Source of the DNA: Pimelobacter simplex
Lineage (GTDB): Bacteria; Actinomycetota; Actinomycetes; Propionibacteriales; Nocardioidaceae
Length of the DNA: 64,000 bases
Reading direction: 5' to 3'
NCBI GenBank assembly: GCA_016803235.1
Contig: JADCLI010000002.1
Coordinates: 142,059-206,058 of the forward strand
Below, one piece after another: positions 33,213 through 41,760 of the stretch. The notes under the pieces were generated by a model. It ran no database searches, was not told where the DNA came from, and saw nothing but the letters and a program-made list of their open reading frames with translations. The translations under genes and the position numbers were made by a program. Within the stretch, counting starts at the first letter, position 1. Each line of letters starts with the position of its first letter.

Positions 33213-33917
33213 ATGACGAAGCTGGTGGACGACGCCCGCTCGGCCGTGGCCGAGCGGGTCCGGGACGCAATGACGATCGCGGTGGGCGGCTTCGGCCTGT
33301 GCGGCATCCCGCGCGACCTGATCGAGGCGGTGCGCGACAGCGGGGCGCGGGACCTGACCATCGTGTCCAACAACATGGGCGTCGACGGCAAGGGGCTCGG
33401 CGTGCTGCTGGAGAACAACCAGGTCGCCAAGGTGATCGCGTCCTACGTCGGAGAGAACAAGCTCTTCGCGCAGCAGTACCTCGACGGTGCGCTCGAGGTC
33501 GAGTTCTGTCCGCAGGGAACGCTCGCCGAGCGGCTGCGCGCCGGCGGTTCCGGCATCGCCGGGTTCTACACCCGCACCGGCGTCGGCACCGAGGTCGCGG
33601 AGGGCAAGCCGCACGAGGTGTTCGACGGCGAGACCTTCGTCCTCGAGCGCGGCATCGTCGCCGACCTCGCCCTGGTCCACGCCCACACCGCGGACGCCGA
33701 GGGCAACCTGCGCTACCGGGCGACCGCCCGCAACTTCAACCCGCTGGTCGCGATGAGCGGGCGGGTCTGCATCGCCGAGGCCGAGCACGTCCTCGACGGC
33801 TTCCTCGACCCGGACGAGGTCGTCACCCCGGGCATCTTCGTCGACGTCACCGTGCAGGCGAGCGACCGGCCCAAGGACATCGAGCAGCGCGTCGTGCGCG
33901 AGAAGGTGGGTGCCTGA
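33213..33917 (+). CDS. 3-oxoacid CoA-transferase subunit A
   Basis: A 234-residue family I CoA-transferase alpha subunit: '[18 protein letters not shown]' is the glycine-rich CoA-binding start, and '[14 protein letters not shown]' and '[49 protein letters not shown]' are strongly conserved. It transfers CoA from succinyl-CoA to a 3-oxoacid (3-oxoadipate, as PcaI, or acetoacetate, as ScoA). Subunit B follows after one base. The IclR neighbour favours 3-oxoadipate, but no other pca genes are in the window. Confidence 0.93.
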   Translation: MTKLVDDARSAVAERVRDAMTIAVGGFGLCGIPRDLIEAVRDSGARDLTIVSNNMGVDGKGLGVLLENNQVAKVIASYVGENKLFAQQYLDGALEVEFCPQGTLAERLRAGGSGIAGFYTRTGVGTEVAEGKPHEVFDGETFVLERGIVADLALVHAHTADAEGNLRYRATARNFNPLVAMSGRVCIAEAEHVLDGFLDPDEVVTPGIFVDVTVQASDRPKDIEQRVVREKVGA

Positions 33918-33918
33918 C

Positions 33919-34569
33919 ATGGCCTGGACCCGTGAGGAGATGGCGGCGATCGCCGCCCGCGAGCTCAACGACGGCGACTACGTCAACCTCGGCATCGGCA
34001 TCCCGACGCTGGTCGCCGACCACCTGCCGCCGGGCGTCAACGTGCTGCTGCAGAGCGAGAACGGCCTGCTCGGCATGGGTCCCTTCCCCTACGAGGGCGA
34101 GGAGGACGCCGACCTGATCAACGCCGGCAAGCAGACCGTCACCACCGCGCCGGGCGCGTCGTTCTTCGACTCCGCGACCAGCTTCGCCATGATCCGCGGC
34201 GGCCACGTCGACATCGCGATCCTCGGCGCGCTGCAGGTCGCGAGCAACGGCGACCTCGCCAACTGGACCGTCCCCGGCAAGCTCGTCAAGGGCATGGGCG
34301 GTGCGATGGACCTCGTCGCGGGCACCCGCCGGGTCGTGGTCATCACCGACCACGTCGCCAAGGACGGGACGCCCAAGATCGTCGAGACCTGCACGCTGCC
34401 GCTCACCGGCGCCGGCGTCGTCGACCGGATCATCACCGACCTCGCCGTCCTCGACGTCACTCCCGAGGGGCTCGTGCTCGTCGACGTCGCGCCCGGCACG
34501 GACGCCGCCAAGGTCCGCGAGCTGACCGGCGCGCCGATCCTCGACCCGGTAGCCGACCGGCGGTCGTGA
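33919..34569 (+). CDS. 3-oxoacid CoA-transferase subunit B
   Basis: A 216-residue beta subunit carrying the catalytic glutamate Glu47 in 'LQSENGLLG', which forms the covalent CoA thioester. '[15 protein letters not shown]' and '[14 protein letters not shown]' are the conserved flanks. It starts one base after subunit A and completes the A2B2 enzyme. Confidence 0.94.
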   Translation: MAWTREEMAAIAARELNDGDYVNLGIGIPTLVADHLPPGVNVLLQSENGLLGMGPFPYEGEEDADLINAGKQTVTTAPGASFFDSATSFAMIRGGHVDIAILGALQVASNGDLANWTVPGKLVKGMGGAMDLVAGTRRVVVITDHVAKDGTPKIVETCTLPLTGAGVVDRIITDLAVLDVTPEGLVLVDVAPGTDAAKVRELTGAPILDPVADRRS

Positions 34570-34584
34570 GACGGGCTCGCACCC

Positions 34585-34980
34585 TCACCCCAGATCGAGC
34601 CGCTGCGCGAGCGCGGTGACGACGTCGGACGGGCTGTGGACCTTGTCGAACGACCGGTCGACGCCGACCCGGGCCAGGACGGTGGGGTCGACGTCCGCTG
34701 AGCTGTAGGTGACGACGACCAGCTCGGGGTGGCGCGCCCGGAGCCGGGGGATGAGGTCCAGGCCGCTCATGTCGGGCAGGTGGATGTCGCAGATGGCGGC
34801 GTCCAGCCGTCCCTCGGTGCTGACCGCGAGCGCGGTCACGGCGTCCGTGGCGGCGCCGGCGAGCGACAGGGGCGCCGTGGCCCCGACGAGCTCGGACAGC
34901 ACGAGCAGCAGCAGCGGGTTGTCCTCGACCACCAGCACGGACGCCGTCCGGCTCACCGTGACCTCGGGGACCGGGTTCAT
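34585..34980 (-). CDS. Stand-alone response regulator receiver
   Basis: A 131-residue CheY-like receiver with no output domain. The acidic pair is Glu19/Asp20 in 'VVEDNP', the probable phospho-acceptor is Asp65 in 'ICDIHLPDMSG', Thr/Ser are in 'VVTYSSAD', and the conserved Lys is in 'SFDKVHSP', so it should be phosphorylatable. It overlaps the stop of the acyl-CoA ligase gene (ATGA) at the end of a four-gene catabolic operon, with no kinase nearby. It may modulate a protein partner or act as a phosphate sink. Confidence 0.85.
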   Translation of the reverse strand: MNPVPEVTVSRTASVLVVEDNPLLLLVLSELVGATAPLSLAGAATDAVTALAVSTEGRLDAAICDIHLPDMSGLDLIPRLRARHPELVVVTYSSADVDPTVLARVGVDRSFDKVHSPSDVVTALAQRLDLG

Positions 34981-36512
34981 GCCAGCTGCTCCTTGATGGC
35001 GGTCTTGAGGACCTTGCCGACCTTGGAGCGCGGCAGGTCGGCCCAGACCTCGACCTGCTTGGGCGCCTTGACGCTGCCGATGCGCTCCTTGGCGAAGGCC
35101 CGCACCTCCTCGGGCGAGACCTGCTGCCCCGGCCGGAGCTGGAGGACGGCGGTCACCCGCTCGCCCCACTTCTCGTCGGGCAGGCCGATCACGGCGCAGT
35201 CGGCGACCGCGGGGTGGGCCATTAGGGCCTGCTCGACCTCGGTGGAGTAGACGTTGAACCCGCCGGTGATCACCATGTCCTTGGCCCGGTCGACGACGTG
35301 CAGGAAGCCCTCGGCGTCCAGGTAGCCGATGTCGCCGGTGTGGTGCCAGCCGTGAGCCGCGGCCTCCGCGGTCGCCTCGGGGTTCTTGTAGTACCCGCGC
35401 ATCACCAGCGAACTGCGGACCACGATCTCGCCGCGCTCGCCGTCGGGCAGCAGGGTGCCGTCGCCGGCCATGATGGAGACCGTCACCAGCGGTGCGGGCC
35501 GCCCCGCTGATGACAGCCGTTCGAGGGCGACCGATCCGTCGGCGCGGAAGTGGTCGCGGGGCGCCATGGTCGAGATCATCATCGGTGCCTCGGTCTGGCC
35601 GAACAGCTGCGCCATCACGGGCCCGATCCGGGTGAGCGCCTCCTCGAGCCGGCGCGACGACATCGGCGCGGCGCCGTACCAGAAGCACTGCAGCGAGGAC
35701 AGGTCCGTGGTCGCCAGGTCCGGGTGGTCGAGGACCATGTAGATCAGCGTCGGCGGCAAGAAGGTGTGCGTCACCCGGTGCTCGGCGATCGCCGCCAGGA
35801 AGCCACCGACGTCGGGAGTCCGCATCACCACGATCGCGCCGCCCGAGGCCAGCACCGGGAAGCAGAGCACGCCGGCGGCGTGGGTGAGCGGTGCGAGGGC
35901 GAGGTACGTCGGCCGGTCGGGTCGCTCGGGCCACGGGTAGCCGATCAGGGTCAGCGCCGTCATCGTCTCGAGGTTCGTGCCGGTGAGCATCACCCCCTTG
36001 GGTCGGCCGGTGGTGCCGCCGGTGCCGACGATCATCGCCAGGTCGTCGTCGGCCGGGTGGTCGACGACCTGATCGCCCCCGACCGCGAGGAAGTCGTCCC
36101 ACCCGAGCGCCCAGTCGAGGTCCGCGTCGAGGCAGACCAGCGTGGTCACGTCCGGCAGGTCGCCGCGGACCTGGTCGACGAGACCGGCGTACGAGGCCTG
36201 GAAGATCAGGGTCGTGCACTCGAACAGGTCGAGCAGCTCGCGGTTCTCGGCCGCCTCGTTGCGCGGGTTGATCGGGCACCACACCGCACCGGCCCGGCTG
36301 ATCCCGAAGACGCAGGTGAAGGCCACCGGGTCGTTCGAGGAGAGGATGGCGACCTTGTCGCCGGGTCGGACGCCCCGTCCTGCGAGGGCGGACGCGACCC
36401 GTCCGGCGAGGTCCCGCACCTCGTCGTACGTCCACGTCCGCCCGTCGCAGACCAGGCAGGGCGCGTCGCCCCCCAGCGACGCTCCCTTGTCCAGGTAGTC
36501 GACCAGCCGCAC
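34977..36512 (-). CDS. AMP-dependent acyl-CoA ligase
   Basis: A 511-residue ANL-superfamily enzyme. The ATP loop is 'IVGTGGTTGRPKGVML', the A5-like motif 'FGQTEAPMMI', then 'GWHHTGDIGYLDAEGFLHVVDRAKDMVITGGFNVYSTEVEQAL', and the C-terminal catalytic Lys in 'PRSKVGKVLK'. It activates a fatty or aromatic carboxylate as its CoA thioester. It lies in an operon with an SDR and a saccharopine-dehydrogenase-like reductase, suggesting degradation or modification of a lipid or cyclic acid. Confidence 0.92.
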   Translation of the reverse strand: MRLVDYLDKGASLGGDAPCLVCDGRTWTYDEVRDLAGRVASALAGRGVRPGDKVAILSSNDPVAFTCVFGISRAGAVWCPINPRNEAAENRELLDLFECTTLIFQASYAGLVDQVRGDLPDVTTLVCLDADLDWALGWDDFLAVGGDQVVDHPADDDLAMIVGTGGTTGRPKGVMLTGTNLETMTALTLIGYPWPERPDRPTYLALAPLTHAAGVLCFPVLASGGAIVVMRTPDVGGFLAAIAEHRVTHTFLPPTLIYMVLDHPDLATTDLSSLQCFWYGAAPMSSRRLEEALTRIGPVMAQLFGQTEAPMMISTMAPRDHFRADGSVALERLSSAGRPAPLVTVSIMAGDGTLLPDGERGEIVVRSSLVMRGYYKNPEATAEAAAHGWHHTGDIGYLDAEGFLHVVDRAKDMVITGGFNVYSTEVEQALMAHPAVADCAVIGLPDEKWGERVTAVLQLRPGQQVSPEEVRAFAKERIGSVKAPKQVEVWADLPRSKVGKVLKTAIKEQLA

Positions 36513-36522
36513 GGTGCGGACC

Positions 36523-37653
36523 TCAGCCCTCGACCGTGAGGACCGGCTCGGACACCAGGCCGAAGGCGCGCAGCTGACCGAGCAGCACGCGGTGCCCGAA
36601 GGCCTTGCAGCCCGACGCGAACCCGACCCGCAGCGGTGGCTGCTGCAGCAGGGAGTAGGCCGCGAACGCCTGCAGCAGGCCGGTCTGCTTGTAGTTCTGG
36701 TTGCCGTGGATCACGCAGTGGGCGCGGCCGAGCGGGCCCGAGGCGTGCACCGAGTCGAGCGACTTGTTGAGCCGCGGGTTCTCGCGGGGCGGCATCTGGT
36801 TCATCACCTGCGCCGCAGTGGCCGTGAGCGCGGCGTCGCGGTCCGCCTCGTTCATGTCCTTGGTCGCCTCCAGGGCGCCGGCGACGATCTGGGGGACGCC
36901 GTTCATCAGCGCCGCGTTGAAGACGCCGCCCTGCGCCTTGCAGTTCGCGACCCGGGGGTCCTTGCGGTACCAGACGGGGTGCGACGTGCCGCCCCACGGC
37001 AGCGAGAGCGCGAGCTCGTGCTGTCCCGGGACGACGAGCGGCACCAGGCCCTGGGTGGGGTCGAACTCGACGTACTGGTTCTGCTGCAGGTAGTGGGCCC
37101 TCGACGTCGCGGCGTTGACCAGGATGGTCTGGGTCGAGGCGATCGTGGGGGATCCGCCCCAGAACACCGCGATGTCGAGGGAGTCCAGGCCCGGCTTCTC
37201 CAGGCACAGCTCGGCGGCGATCTCACCGGTCGTGTACATCTGCGCGATGCCGGGCGACAGCAGCAGGCCGACGGCGGCGAAGTCGGCGCCGTACCTCTCG
37301 TCGCAGGTGATCAGCCAGTCCTGCTCGCCGGTCGTGTCGAGGTAGTGGACATCGGCCGCCAGGCAGGCCTCGACCACCTCGGGGCCGTACTTGGAGAACG
37401 GGCCGACCGTGTTGCACACGACGGAGGCGCCGCGGAACAGCTCGGTCAGCGCGGCGACGTCGTGGGTCACCTCGACGATCTCGTAGTCGGCGGTCTCGAT
37501 GCCGGGGACGTTGGCCTCCATCGACGCCTTGAGCTTGCCGCTGTCGCGGCCGGCGGCCACGAACGGGACGCCGAACTCGCGGAGGTACTCGCAGATCAGC
37601 CGGCCGGTGTAGCCGGACGCGCCGTAGACGACGACGGGCTTGGTGGTGGTCAT
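36523..37653 (-). CDS. Saccharopine dehydrogenase-like NAD(P)-binding reductase
   Basis: A 376-residue protein. The N-terminal Rossmann fold starts 'VVVYGASGYTGRLICEYL', the signature shared with saccharopine dehydrogenases and mycobacterial trans-acting enoyl reductases. The C-terminal half ('NYKQTGLLQAFAAYSLLQ') matches a subfamily found with lipid-metabolism genes. The reaction is not known. It lies 1 nt downstream of the SDR gene and 10 nt upstream of the ligase gene on the reverse strand. Confidence 0.85.
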   Translation of the reverse strand: MTTTKPVVVYGASGYTGRLICEYLREFGVPFVAAGRDSGKLKASMEANVPGIETADYEIVEVTHDVAALTELFRGASVVCNTVGPFSKYGPEVVEACLAADVHYLDTTGEQDWLITCDERYGADFAAVGLLLSPGIAQMYTTGEIAAELCLEKPGLDSLDIAVFWGGSPTIASTQTILVNAATSRAHYLQQNQYVEFDPTQGLVPLVVPGQHELALSLPWGGTSHPVWYRKDPRVANCKAQGGVFNAALMNGVPQIVAGALEATKDMNEADRDAALTATAAQVMNQMPPRENPRLNKSLDSVHASGPLGRAHCVIHGNQNYKQTGLLQAFAAYSLLQQPPLRVGFASGCKAFGHRVLLGQLRAFGLVSEPVLTVEG

Positions 37654-37654
37654 C

Positions 37655-38443
37655 TCACATCCCCATCCCGCCGTCGACCGGCAGGCCGATGCCGTTGACG
37701 AAGCGCGCGCGGTCGGAGGCGAGGAAGACGACCGCGTCGGCGATCTCGTCCTCGGTCGCCAGCCGGCCGGACGGGGTGAGGGCGACGACGCCGGCGACCG
37801 CCTCCTCCGGTGAGGGGAACAGCCCCAGCGCGGTCATCTCGTTGGCCAGGCCGGCGCCCATCTCGTTGGGCACCAGGCCGGGGTAGACGCAGTTGACCCG
37901 GACGCCCAGGCCGAGCTTGCCGCTCTCCATCGCCGCGATCCGGGTGATCCGGTCGACGGCGGACTTGGAGGCGGAGTACGCCGAGAGCGCCGGGAACGCG
38001 ATGGTGGCGGCGACCGAGGCGATGTTGATGACGACGCCGCCGTTGCCGGCTGCTCCGCCCGGTCCCATCGTGCGGAAGGCGTGCTTGATGCCGAGCGAGG
38101 TGCCGACCACGTTGACGTCGAAGATCCGCCGGACGACGTCGGGGTCGAGGTCGAGGAAGAGCCCGGCGATCTCGATCCCGGCGTTGTTGACCAGGATGTC
38201 GAGGCCGCCGACCTCGCGCACCGCCTGGGCGACGGCCGCCTCCCACGACGCGTCGTCGGTGACGTCGAGGTGGACGAAGGCGCCGCCGATCGACTCGGCG
38301 ACCTCCTTGCCCTTCTCGTCCTGCAGGTCGGCGACGACGACGGTCGCGCCCGCCGCGGTCAGGAGCTCGGCGAACTTGCGGCCCAGGCCCTGGGCCCCGC
38401 CGGTCACCAGGGCGGTCCGCCCGGCCAGCTCACGTTCGGTCAT
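37655..38443 (-). CDS. Short-chain dehydrogenase/reductase
   Basis: A 262-residue classical SDR: cofactor motif 'TGGAQGLGRKFAELL', Asp at the end of strand 2 in 'VVVADLQDEKG' (indicating NAD preference), 'NNAGIEIAG', catalytic 'SAYSASK' with Ser upstream in 'NIASVAA', and 'CVYPGLVPNEM'. The start at 38443 follows GAAGGAG by about 8 nt, with a longer upstream frame rejected. It leads the four-gene operon and is divergent from a TetR gene. Confidence 0.93.
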   Translation of the reverse strand: MTERELAGRTALVTGGAQGLGRKFAELLTAAGATVVVADLQDEKGKEVAESIGGAFVHLDVTDDASWEAAVAQAVREVGGLDILVNNAGIEIAGLFLDLDPDVVRRIFDVNVVGTSLGIKHAFRTMGPGGAAGNGGVVINIASVAATIAFPALSAYSASKSAVDRITRIAAMESGKLGLGVRVNCVYPGLVPNEMGAGLANEMTALGLFPSPEEAVAGVVALTPSGRLATEDEIADAVVFLASDRARFVNGIGLPVDGGMGM

Positions 38444-38502
38444 GGGGTGCGACTCCTTCGTCGGTGGGGCTGCGAGTGATGCAGGACACACAACTCCCGC
38501 GC

Positions 38503-38518
38503 CTTGACGACTGTCAAG
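38503..38518. promoter_or_regulatory. TetR operator half 1 (CTTGAC palindrome)
   Basis: CTTGAC-GACT-GTCAAG is an exact inverted repeat located between the SDR and TetR genes. It shares its half-site with the larger repeat at 38525-38562. Confidence 0.6.
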
Positions 38519-38524
38519 ACTTCT

Positions 38525-38562
38525 CTTGACAAATGCCCAGAAAAATCTGGGCGAGTGTCAAG
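38525..38562. promoter_or_regulatory. Nested palindromes between SDR and TetR genes
   Basis: The outer pair is CTTGACA (38525-38531) with TGTCAAG (38556-38562). Nested inside is GCCCAGA-AAAA-TCTGGGC (38535-38552), an exact 7-bp inverted repeat. Two different half-site types suggest sites for two proteins, or one extended operator. The GC content drops locally, in keeping with promoters. Confidence 0.6.
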
Positions 38563-38593
38563 AAGGCGCCGATCTCGGGTAGTGTCCGGCGAC

Positions 38594-39244
38594 ATGACGA
38601 CTGCCACGGCTCGTCGTACGCCGGCCGACAAGCACGACGAGCGCCGCCGCGCCCTCGCCGACTCCGCGCTGCGGACCCTCGGGGAGCTCGGCTACGCGCG
38701 GGCCAGCCTGCGCGAGATCGCCAACAACTCCGAGTTCTCCCACGGCGTCGTCCACTACTACTTCCACGACAAGCTCGAGCTGATCGTCTACTGCGTGCGC
38801 CAGTACAAGGCGACCTGCGTCCACCGCTACGACGGTGTGGTCGCGGACGCGACGACGGCCGAGGGACTGGTCGAGGCGTTCGCCGACAAGCTCGCCGAGA
38901 CGATCGTCGACGAGGCCCCGATGCACCGGCTCTGGTACGACCTGCGCTCGCAGAGCATGTTCGAGGAGAGCCTGCGCGAGGCCGTGCTGCAGATCGACCA
39001 GACCCTCGAGGACATGGTCTGGCGGGTGGTGTCGACCTACGCCGCACTCGCAGCGCGGCCGGTCGGGATGACGCCGCACGTCACCTACGGCCTGCTCGAC
39101 GGCCTGTTCCAGCAGGCCCTGCTCGGCTACCTCTGCGAGAGGGAGGGCGTGCTCGACGACCTCCGCGACCAGGTGCGCGAGCTGATGCCGGTGCTGCTGG
39201 CGCCGGCGCCGTCGTCGAGCCGCCGGGCGAAGTCCGAGCGGTAG
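38594..39244 (+). CDS. TetR family transcriptional regulator
   Basis: A 216-residue regulator. The N-terminal HTH is 'ALRTLGELGYARASLREIANNSEFSHGVVHYYFHDKLELI', followed by an all-helical ligand domain. It is divergent from the SDR operon, with TGTCAAG-type palindromes in between, so it is its probable repressor with an acyl-CoA or substrate ligand. Its 3' end overlaps the convergent AraC-type gene by 118 bases. Confidence 0.92.
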   Translation: MTTATARRTPADKHDERRRALADSALRTLGELGYARASLREIANNSEFSHGVVHYYFHDKLELIVYCVRQYKATCVHRYDGVVADATTAEGLVEAFADKLAETIVDEAPMHRLWYDLRSQSMFEESLREAVLQIDQTLEDMVWRVVSTYAALAARPVGMTPHVTYGLLDGLFQQALLGYLCEREGVLDDLRDQVRELMPVLLAPAPSSSRRAKSER

Positions 39245-40170
39245 CGGGTCGGGGTCACCCCGACCGCGGCGGTGAAGTGGGACCGCAGCCGGGCCGCCGT
39301 GCCGAAGCCGACCCGGCGGGCGACCTCGTCGACCCCGAGGCCGGTCGTCTCCAGCAGGTCGCGCGCCCGCGCCACGCGCTGGGCCACCAGCCACGGGTGC
39401 ACGCTCGAGCCCGTGCGCGCCCGGAACGCGCGGGTGAAGGCGCTGCGGCTCATGCACGCGTGCCCGGCGAGGGCGTCGATGCCGAGCGGGGCGTCGAGGC
39501 AGCCGACCGCCCAGGCCATGGCGCGGGCGACGGCGTCGTCGGCGGCCTCGGGGACGGGCGTCTCGATGTACTGCGCCTGGCCGCCGGCCCGGTGCGGCGC
39601 GGCGACGATGCGGCGCGCGACCCGGGTGGCCGTGGACTGCCCGGACCGCTGGGCGAGGACGTGCAGGCAGGTGTCGACGCCCGCGGTCGCACCAGCGCCG
39701 GTGATGATCGAGCCCTCGTCGACGTACAGCGTCTCGGGCCGCAGGTCGACGTCGGGGAACCGGCGCCGGAAGGTGTCGGCCCACTGCCAGTGCGTGGTCG
39801 CGGCCCGGCCGTCGAGCAGGCCGGCGTCGGCCAGCACGAACACCCCGAGGCACAGGCCGACGACCTGGGCGCCGCGGTCGTGGGCGGCGCGCAGGGCCGC
39901 GAGGACCGGCTCGGGTGCGGGCCGCTCGGGGTCGTCCCACCACGGCATCACCACGATGTCGGCCCGCTCCACCGCGTCGAGGCCGTGCTCGACGCTGATC
40001 GCGTAGCCGGCCGAGGTCCGCAGCGGACCGGGCCGTACGGCGACCAGCTCGATCGGCCACGGGGGCTGCTCGCCGACCGGCTGCTCGGCGCCCCACACCA
40101 GGGACGGCACGGACAGGTGGAAGGGGCTGATCCCCTCCACGGCGATCACGGCGACCCGGGGTGGGGCCAC
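39127..40170 (-). CDS. AraC-type regulator with DJ-1/GATase1-like domain (FtrA-like)
   Basis: A 347-residue regulator. Residues about 5-170 form a DJ-1/PfpI-like domain ('VAVIAVEGISPFHLSVPSLVWG', 'QVVGLCLGVFVLADAGLLDGR' with the nucleophile-position Cys). Residues about 225-325 are an AraC double HTH ('GHACMSRSAFTRAFRARTGSSVHPW' and 'VGFGTAARLRSHFTAAVGVTPTRYR'). The C-terminal tail of about 25 Ser/Arg-rich residues is read antisense to the TetR gene and is unusual. The GTG at 40170 follows GGGAGGT. It is divergent from the isochorismatase gene, its likely target. Confidence 0.9.
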   Translation of the reverse strand: MAPPRVAVIAVEGISPFHLSVPSLVWGAEQPVGEQPPWPIELVAVRPGPLRTSAGYAISVEHGLDAVERADIVVMPWWDDPERPAPEPVLAALRAAHDRGAQVVGLCLGVFVLADAGLLDGRAATTHWQWADTFRRRFPDVDLRPETLYVDEGSIITGAGATAGVDTCLHVLAQRSGQSTATRVARRIVAAPHRAGGQAQYIETPVPEAADDAVARAMAWAVGCLDAPLGIDALAGHACMSRSAFTRAFRARTGSSVHPWLVAQRVARARDLLETTGLGVDEVARRVGFGTAARLRSHFTAAVGVTPTRYRSDFARRLDDGAGASSTGISSRTWSRRSSSTPSLSQR

Positions 40171-40201
40171 GTCGTACCTCCCGGCCGAAGTGGATGACAG
40201 G

Positions 40202-40237
40202 CGACCCGATCCGACCTGTTGAGGCGGATTCGGGTCG
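40202..40237. promoter_or_regulatory. Inverted repeat between AraC-type gene and isochorismatase
   Basis: CGACCCGA (40202-40209) pairs with TCGGGTCG (40230-40237), and the stem continues as TCCG/CGGA after one bulge. It is placed in the divergent promoter region and is a candidate operator. Confidence 0.45.
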
Positions 40238-40278
40238 GCGACCATGGAAGCACCCCGCCCCGTGGAAAGGAAACCCCC

Positions 40279-40869
40279 ATGACCTCGACGCCCCTGCGGA
40301 CGCTCTCCGGAGTGGCCGACGTCCCCGCCTCGCTCGCCGACGCGACGGTGGTGCTCATCGACTACCAGACCACCTACACGACCGGCGCGATGGAGCTGGA
40401 CGGCTGGGACGCCGCGCTCGACCAGGCCGCGGACCTGCTCGGCAAGGCCCGCGCGGCCGGCGCGACCGTGGTGCACGTCCAGCACGACGACGGGCCTGGC
40501 AGCCTCTACGACGTCTCCGCGCCGATCGGTGCGATCCACGACCGGGTGCGCCCGGTCGACGGTGAGGCCGTGGTCACCAAGGCTGCCCCGAACTCCTTCC
40601 ACGGCACCGAGCTGGCCGACCTGCTGGAGGCCGCCGGCCACCAGCAGATCGTCCTCGCCGGGTTCATGACGCACATGTGCGTCACCTTCACCGCCGAGGG
40701 TGCCCTCCTGCGCGGGTACGACGTCACCGTGGTCGCCGACGCCTGCGCGACCCGCTCGCTGCCGAGCGCCGCCGGCGACGTCCCGGCCGCCCAGTTGCAC
40801 GCGGCGGCGCTGGCGACCATCGGCGACGTGTACGGCACCGTGGTCCGCTCGGTCGCCGACCTGCGCTGA
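40279..40869 (+). CDS. Isochorismatase-family cysteine hydrolase
   Basis: A 196-residue hydrolase with the Asp-Lys-Cys triad: Asp in 'VLIDYQTTY', Lys in 'VVTKAAPNSF' and Cys in 'GFMTHMCVTFTAEGAL'. Related enzymes hydrolyse nicotinamide, isochorismate or N-carbamoyl compounds, and the substrate cannot be chosen. The GTGGAAAGG ribosome site is well placed. The divergent AraC/DJ-1 regulator suggests induction by the substrate. Confidence 0.92.
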   Translation: MTSTPLRTLSGVADVPASLADATVVLIDYQTTYTTGAMELDGWDAALDQAADLLGKARAAGATVVHVQHDDGPGSLYDVSAPIGAIHDRVRPVDGEAVVTKAAPNSFHGTELADLLEAAGHQQIVLAGFMTHMCVTFTAEGALLRGYDVTVVADACATRSLPSAAGDVPAAQLHAAALATIGDVYGTVVRSVADLR

Positions 40870-40884
40870 CTCCGAGGACACGCC

Positions 40885-41760
40885 CTACGGCTGAGCCGCC
40901 CGGCTGAGCACGAACTCCTCCGTGAGGGAGGTCAGCTTGGCCGGGTTGCGGACCACGAGGATCTTGCTGATCCGGCCGTCCGCGAGCTCCAGGCTGATCG
41001 CGGTGACCTCGCCGCGCGCGTCGATCCGGGCGCCGAGAGAGCCGTTGATCCACACCGGCTCGATGACGCCGTCGGGCGCGAAGGTCGCGAAGTTCGCCAG
41101 CAGCCGCGCGACCGGCTCCGAGCCGTGCAGCGGCTTGCGGATCGCCTGTGCCACGCCGCCGTGGTCGGCCAGCAGCACCACGTCGGGCGCGAGCGCGTCG
41201 AGCAGGCCCTGGAGGTCCCCGCCCTGCACCGCGGCGAGGAAGCTCTCGACGACCGCCTGCTGCTCGCCCCGGTCGACGTCGACCCGCGGCCGCCGTGCGG
41301 CCACGTGGTTGCGGGCCCGGGTGGCGATCTGGCGGACCGCGGCCGACGTCTTGCCGACGGCGGCCGCGATCTCGTCGTACGGGGTGTCGAAGACCTCCCG
41401 CAGCACGAACACCGCGCGCTCGGTCGGCCCCAGCGTCTCGAGCACGGTGAGCATCGCCATCGACACGCTCTCGGCGAGCTCGACGTCCTCGGCGACGTCG
41501 GGCGCGGTCAGCAGGGGCTCGGGCAGCCACTCGCCGACGTAGTCCTCGCGCCGCCGGGACAGCGTGCGCAGCCGGTTGAGTGCCTGGCGGGTGACGATCC
41601 GGACCAGGTACGCCCGCGGGTCGCGGATCTCGTCGCGGTCCACCTCCGCCCACCGCAGCCAGGTCTCCTGAACGACGTCCTCGGCGTCGGCCGCGGAGCC
41701 GAGCATCTCGTAGGCGACCGTGAAGAGCAGGTTGCGGTGGGCGACGAAGGGATCGCTCAT
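40885..41760 (-). CDS. ECF41-group RNA polymerase sigma factor (second copy)
   Basis: A 291-residue sigma factor. Region 2 is 'AADAEDVVQETWLRWAEVD'. The linker carries the ECF41 hallmark W-L-P-E-P in 'VGEWLPEPLLTAPD'. Region 4 is 'LGPTERAVFVLREVFDTPYDEIAAAVGKTSAAVRQIATRAR'. The C-terminal SnoaL-like domain (from about residue 175) contains 'INGSLGARI', equivalent to the conserved N-G motif that controls activity. It is coupled to the preceding CMD gene by ATGA and is a paralogue of the sigma factor at 6054. Confidence 0.94.
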   Translation of the reverse strand: MSDPFVAHRNLLFTVAYEMLGSAADAEDVVQETWLRWAEVDRDEIRDPRAYLVRIVTRQALNRLRTLSRRREDYVGEWLPEPLLTAPDVAEDVELAESVSMAMLTVLETLGPTERAVFVLREVFDTPYDEIAAAVGKTSAAVRQIATRARNHVAARRPRVDVDRGEQQAVVESFLAAVQGGDLQGLLDALAPDVVLLADHGGVAQAIRKPLHGSEPVARLLANFATFAPDGVIEPVWINGSLGARIDARGEVTAISLELADGRISKILVVRNPAKLTSLTEEFVLSRAAQP

